DNA of 64,000 bases from Siphonodentalium dalli (taxonomy: Eukaryota; Mollusca; Scaphopoda; Gadilida; Siphonodentaliidae). The stretch is taken from contig CP136064.1 in assembly GCA_032622095.1 (NCBI GenBank), positions 260,565,863 through 260,629,862 on the forward strand, written 5' to 3'. The notes below the pieces were generated by a model. That model was not told the DNA's origin, ran no database searches, and worked only from the letters and a program-made list of their open reading frames with translations. The translations under genes and the position numbers were made by a program. How positions within the stretch are numbered: position 1 is the first letter of the stretch; each line of letters begins with the position of its first letter. This document shows positions 51,001-57,000 of the stretch, piece after piece.

Positions 51001-54000
51001 ACTGAGAGTTGAGAATGGGTGCTCGAAGCTTCTCCAAAACGCCGTGACGACCATTCCCGTGGGTTTTTACCGTTAGATGGGAAGTTTGGTCTCGATCGGG
51101 GCAGCCGTTTTCGATTCTATAAAGTACAAATATATATATACACATATATATTTATATATATACGGAGTTCTCAAAATATATAGTAGATTAAAAACAAGGA
51201 GAATCAGTCTGGGGGGTATTCATATTTATTTTGAGCAAAGTTGAAAATAAAATGAAAAAATTAAATAAAATGAAAAGCCACCCGACGTACCTATTTTTGG
51301 AATATTTTGTTTTGGCCTTATCAGAGGTTGTGTGAACGACTGAATGTTTGGCAACATTTTTTCAAAACATGTAAACCAACTTTTTTCTGAGACTGTACAC
51401 TTAACCACATTTTACAAACTATGTGTAATAATTAAAAAATTTCTGTTATGAATGACCAAATGTACTGTACTCACCCCTCGGTAAGTGTGACGGGAAAGGC
51501 ACAGACTGTGACTGTATGACAGGAGCTGTGCCTCTAATAACAGAACTCATCGTCGGCATCGATATTGTCCCTGCTACAGCCGGTGACGTGCTTGCTATTT
51601 GGAACAATGTCTGTCTCTGCTTGGGTAATGATGTCCCGGTGTGTATCTGAATACTCTGTGTTGTGTTTCCTATAACGACTGACTTAGCGACATGACTAAC
51701 ATCAGATGAGTGCCTTATAACTTCTCCTGTTTTCAAAGACAATTAAAAAAAGGTAATCAAACTTTATTTTAATGATTTGTATTGACTCAGTCTAATTAAA
51801 ACTAGACGATGTTTCATTTCAATCAACATACTAGGGACACCCATGGTTAATATTATTTCAAACGGGAGGAAATTGAGCCAATAAAATTACCAGCGTATCG
51901 AAGAATGCATTGCTTGACCAATTAATAACCTCCTGCAAACCGAATAATTATTCACACTTTGTCACATGTTTACACATACCCCGCCCAATGTTGTTAAATC
52001 AAGTATTATGGAAGAAATGATGGAGAAAGCGCATGGCTCATTTTGGCAAAATTTAAATTTCCGACATTATAAATTAAGAATGTATTGCAGACAATATGCA
52101 TTTATTAACTGAAACCAGATCAAGAGAACATTCTATAGAGAGTATTTATCCACAGAAGACATTTTAGCTATTGTGCATAAGGGTTACAGCCATTGTTATT
52201 AACACAGTCTCTTTTAAAGGCGACGAAAATTTTACAATATTTATGTCTCTGGATATCTAATTCAAATTGAACTAAATTGATGGGATTCCCTCCATTGGAA
52301 CTTCCTAAAATATTGTGAATTCTCTTATATACACGAGTCTACCACAGGGAGCCTCGCTTTAGTAAGAGAATACACTGGCCTAACAATATTTATCTTGACC
52401 TTGTAACCAGTGCATTCACTTATATAGGGAGACTCGCATATATAAGAGAATGCACTGGCACAGGATCTTTAAAGCTGCAACAGCTCAGCTCCCGTAATGA
52501 AAGTGAGAGCTTTCTGATGAATGGCAACAAGCCATATTTCCGAATAAATCCTAAAAATTTACCCATAATTCTGCTGTGGATAAGGAGTTGATTATTTAGG
52601 GCATTACTGTACATCAAATAATTTCAGCAATGTAATAACTTGAACCTACGTTGCACGGGCATTATATTTGAGGCTCCAGAGGCTCCAGTCACTGCCATAT
52701 GCCCAACAGGGTTGATAGTCATCGGTCTTGTTTGCATCCTGGTGATATTTGCCTGAAATAACCAAAACTAAGTTACCATAGTAACCATACAACATGGAAC
52801 GATAGTATGTGAATTTCTGTACACAGAACAAGCCACATTTCATAACATTGATTAAAAGTGAATAACTCTATAACTACCATCTGTTGAAATCATATACTTT
52901 CATTTAGCTCTAGGCATAGATAAGCCACATTTCATAATATTGATCAAATGTGAATACCTGTACACTACCGTGTTGAAATCATGTCAAAAGTTACTTTCAT
53001 TTAGATCTAGGCATAGAAAATGTCTGTGTTTCTGTTATTGAGATTAGGGCTGGGCGATATTGGCCCCAAAAAATATCGCGATATTATGGCGACAACATCG
53101 CGATACACGATATTATTTTGGTATATTACAATTGGCAAGTACAATGTACAATATATGCAATATTTCATGAATAAAGTTTGCACAATACATCCTTTCGTTT
53201 TATTTACGATGTGTGGGTCATGAGAGGTCGAGTAAATGTGTATTGAACAATTATCAGTAACATCACAGTATACATGTATATAATGACCACTCGTCTGCAA
53301 CAATTGACAGTTTGCCGACGGAGAAATAATAACTTTTAAACAAAGGGATATAATCATATAACACGGCCCACGTGCATTTTCGCATACATTTTTTAGAGTT
53401 ATATCCCTTTGACCATAGCGCTCAACACCATGCACACATTAAGCACCGCATTCGGTTTCAAATTGCCATTTTATTAATTCGTGAGGAATTGGTTGTTTGT
53501 GAGACTATTTATCAGTGGTAATTGGTAGTTTGTAGCACCGTGGGACTTCAATGTCTATATACGGCAGCCCTGGGAATTAGCGTCGACAATGCCACAATGG
53601 GCAGTGCCGAGGCAAAAGCCGACGTGAAATGAATTTGCGTCGGCATTTTTTTTAGCTGAGGAAAATAAATATAGACAATCATGTTCAATTAGTTTGTGAA
53701 TTTGACATTTGTTGAAGCGATAGCAATGCCGTGATCCGTACGGCACATGTCCACAAAATCATTTTACTCGCAATTTGCACACATTGAGACGATCAGCTAG
53801 ACTAAGTGTGGTCAATATAAAATCTGACATCGTAATCCGTCTCCATGCAACCGCTTAAGAGCAACCGGTTACGGTTGATAGAGCAAGCTGCACCAACTTG
53901 AAAGGAGGTCATTGTGCCAGTCGCATGCGCGTGACATGCCAATCTCACTGTGTAGCCAACTGATGCTACTAGTATCTCTTTGATGTTTCCGACGAAGCAT

Positions 54001-57000
54001 ATCCAACTTGACAAGCACGTGCTCTGATGTTTTAAAATGTTTTCGACTGCGTATTTCCGGGAAGTTTGGGACTATTATACTTACTCTAACTTCGCTGTTT
54101 GTTTGACCATATGATGGGTTTCAACCTACATGGAGAATATTACAACTTGGGACGGTATTACGATATTTTTATTTCAGACGATATTATTGACGATATCAAA
54201 ATTAAAACCGGGTATAACCGATATATTGTCATACCGCCCAGCACTAATTGAGATCATGTCATGGGAAGGTAGTACCCTCAGGGTACTTGTAGGTACATGC
54301 ATATGTACAAATTTGGAAATAAATTTTGGTACCTGGCAAAAACAGACACCAATTGGTTTGCGCCGGTCATTAATAATTTTGTGTCAGTCATAGACATTTT
54401 CACAAAGTACATGCTATATGTACATGTACATGTATGTTCATTGGGATTTTTTTTTAAGTGTTGACACGATGTTCATTTTTTAATACACAAGTGACAATCA
54501 TAACATGTTATCAAACGAAAAATTGAGAATAAGTAGTTTTAAAAACATGCAGTTAAAACTTACAAGTAACATATTTATTATCTTACATACATTGAATCGA
54601 CAAAAAATTACAGCATTTTTATGAGATGTTCTCACTTATCCAGCAGGTATTGTATCGGAGGTATGTGTGATAATCCTCAACATGAAAGAGTTGCCGCTTA
54701 TAGTCTGTATCTGCAGTTACTTAGGTTTTTAACTGTTTTACATTTTTTTTTATTTAAAAGGGTACTGTACACAGAGATAGGCAATTTTTTTTTTTACTCC
54801 CATTGAAATAACTTTCAAGTTAGATTGTGTTCGTGTTATATGAGTTTCGTATAAACCTAATTTAGCGAAGAAAATATTGATCTGGGAAAGAAAAATATTA
54901 CGATTTCAAACTACGTGCCATGTTTTTTACCTTCACCAGAGAAGACGCAGGTCTCAGGAAGAACCGGAAGTTCATTGTTCACAGCTTCGATTGATGCATT
55001 CAATCTCTTCCATCGAATAATCTCACTCCCTATATAAGTACTTGACGCTTTATGACTCTTGTTTCTTTCTCCTTTTTTCCGAATCGGTTATAACGGGCCT
55101 TCCTTTTGCAGGTAACATGTTTTGTTTGCAACTCAATAATGTTCGCGAACGGTCGTCAATAAAAAACACGCAGCAGATGCGATTTCAAGAACGGTAACTC
55201 GTAATGACATAATTCGCCATTTTATGACTCCAGCCATAAATTAATTTATATTAAATAATTCAATTTGACTTTTACGATAGCCTGTTAACCGGAACGTTTT
55301 GAGTAGACATCGTCGACTCAAATTAGTTATTTTATAATATAAAAAATATTCATATTAGATCGCTATTGTCACCGGGAATTTATTGAAATTGGTGTACAGT
55401 ACCCCTTTAAGCAACATTTGGGCTGATTTACCGGTATTTCATTTGGGGACCATTTGAACAACAGTTGCACTTAACGATTTATTATAATATAATATAATAC
55501 ATTTATATAATATAATACATTTATACGACAATTACAATAACATAATAATCACCACATACACATCACAGGTCTTCAAAAGCCAGATAAATATCCAACTGAA
55601 TCTAAATATTGTAACATTCCCAACTGCCCTTCTCTATAAACTCTCTTGTAGTGGCGAAGACTGTTGTTGATGCTCCTGTATTTTCTCTGCTGTGGTCTGA
55701 CCCGACCACCATTGCTCACTTGCAGTATCGTCGATTCATGATACGCCTGTTCTTTTTTAATGAATTCAATGAAGTTGAACAGGTTCGGTTTGCTCCCCGG
55801 CAGATAATTTTGCAGTTTCTTGTGCCAGCCTTCGACATGGTTCGTTGTTCTGGGGCCGTCATTGTCGAAGTGATTCCATGTCTGTCTACTGTGGTCGCCT
55901 TCCACCCAGTACGATGTGACATAGTCTGTGAATTTTTCGATGTTGCTACCTGCTGGTGCCTCTTCGAGAACTTCGAACAAGGCGTCGCTTATATCACCTA
56001 CCGACAGGAATGGTAACGCAGTTGCCCTACGAATCAGCGTCTTCGTTTCACCTTCTTTTTTTTTCTCAAAGATATACATACTAGATATTTCTTCCTGGTA
56101 GATAGCAGTGACTGGTCTGGATTTCTGTCGAACTAAGGTTTTAAGCTCTGCGATGATGGTTTCAGCAGCAACTTGGGCCTGGTCTGAGTCGTGGTTATGC
56201 TGGCTTTTGTAGGATGTGACGATGTCGTTCTTGGTATTTACAGTAGCACCACATGTCTTTGAACAGCATCGCCAATGTACACTGTCGTTTCTTTGAGACT
56301 TAACACAGAACTTATAGTGGTTAAAGACGAGATATTTACCACCGCGAGCATTAGGAATGAAATAAATGTGTACTTGAGCGCTTGCCATTTTGATATGATC
56401 TGTCTTTGTGAACCTCTGTAATTTATATGTTAGCGTGAGAACATGATGATCTCTGGAAATAACTCACTTGAGTTGTTTTCAGTGACAAGAGTTCATATCG
56501 TGATATACAGTTATTGCCGGTAAGTTAGTGCTACACTTTGCTTAAACAAACACTGCTTGCGGCGATCCTATCACTAGTCACACATTGTAAAAACAGACTA
56601 TAACCTGCCGGCTCAGATGCATTCACACATCCCTGCCGGATAAGTGAGAATAAGCCATTTTGATCAGTGCCTGTAGGCCTCCATACATGAGCACCAATCA
56701 TAATGACAGGCACAAGCAAATATGCATTGGTCATTTGGGCTTTCCTGCCACACCAGGCCATATTATCCATAAAATTTTGTGAAAATCAAAATATAGCTTT
56801 TCTACAGCGTATTAGCTGCTTTTACAAGACTCAAACTAAGAATAATCATTCTGATTCCCGTCAGAATTTAAGCCCTGCTGAGTCATTTCCAGGCTTGTAT
56901 GTGTAGGAATATATGTTTTTTCATGGTCTCGTCCAATATGACTTTTCACCACAACCTGGACTTGTACAAGAATAACACATACTGTACACAACATTGTATA

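Noticed and set aside
53007-53435. Minus-strand ORF of 142 codons
   Set aside because: Lies within and across the end of a non-autonomous hAT-like element; no recognisable domain.
55651-56016. Plus-strand ORF of 121 codons
   Set aside because: Antisense shadow of the FLYWCH/MULE ORF.
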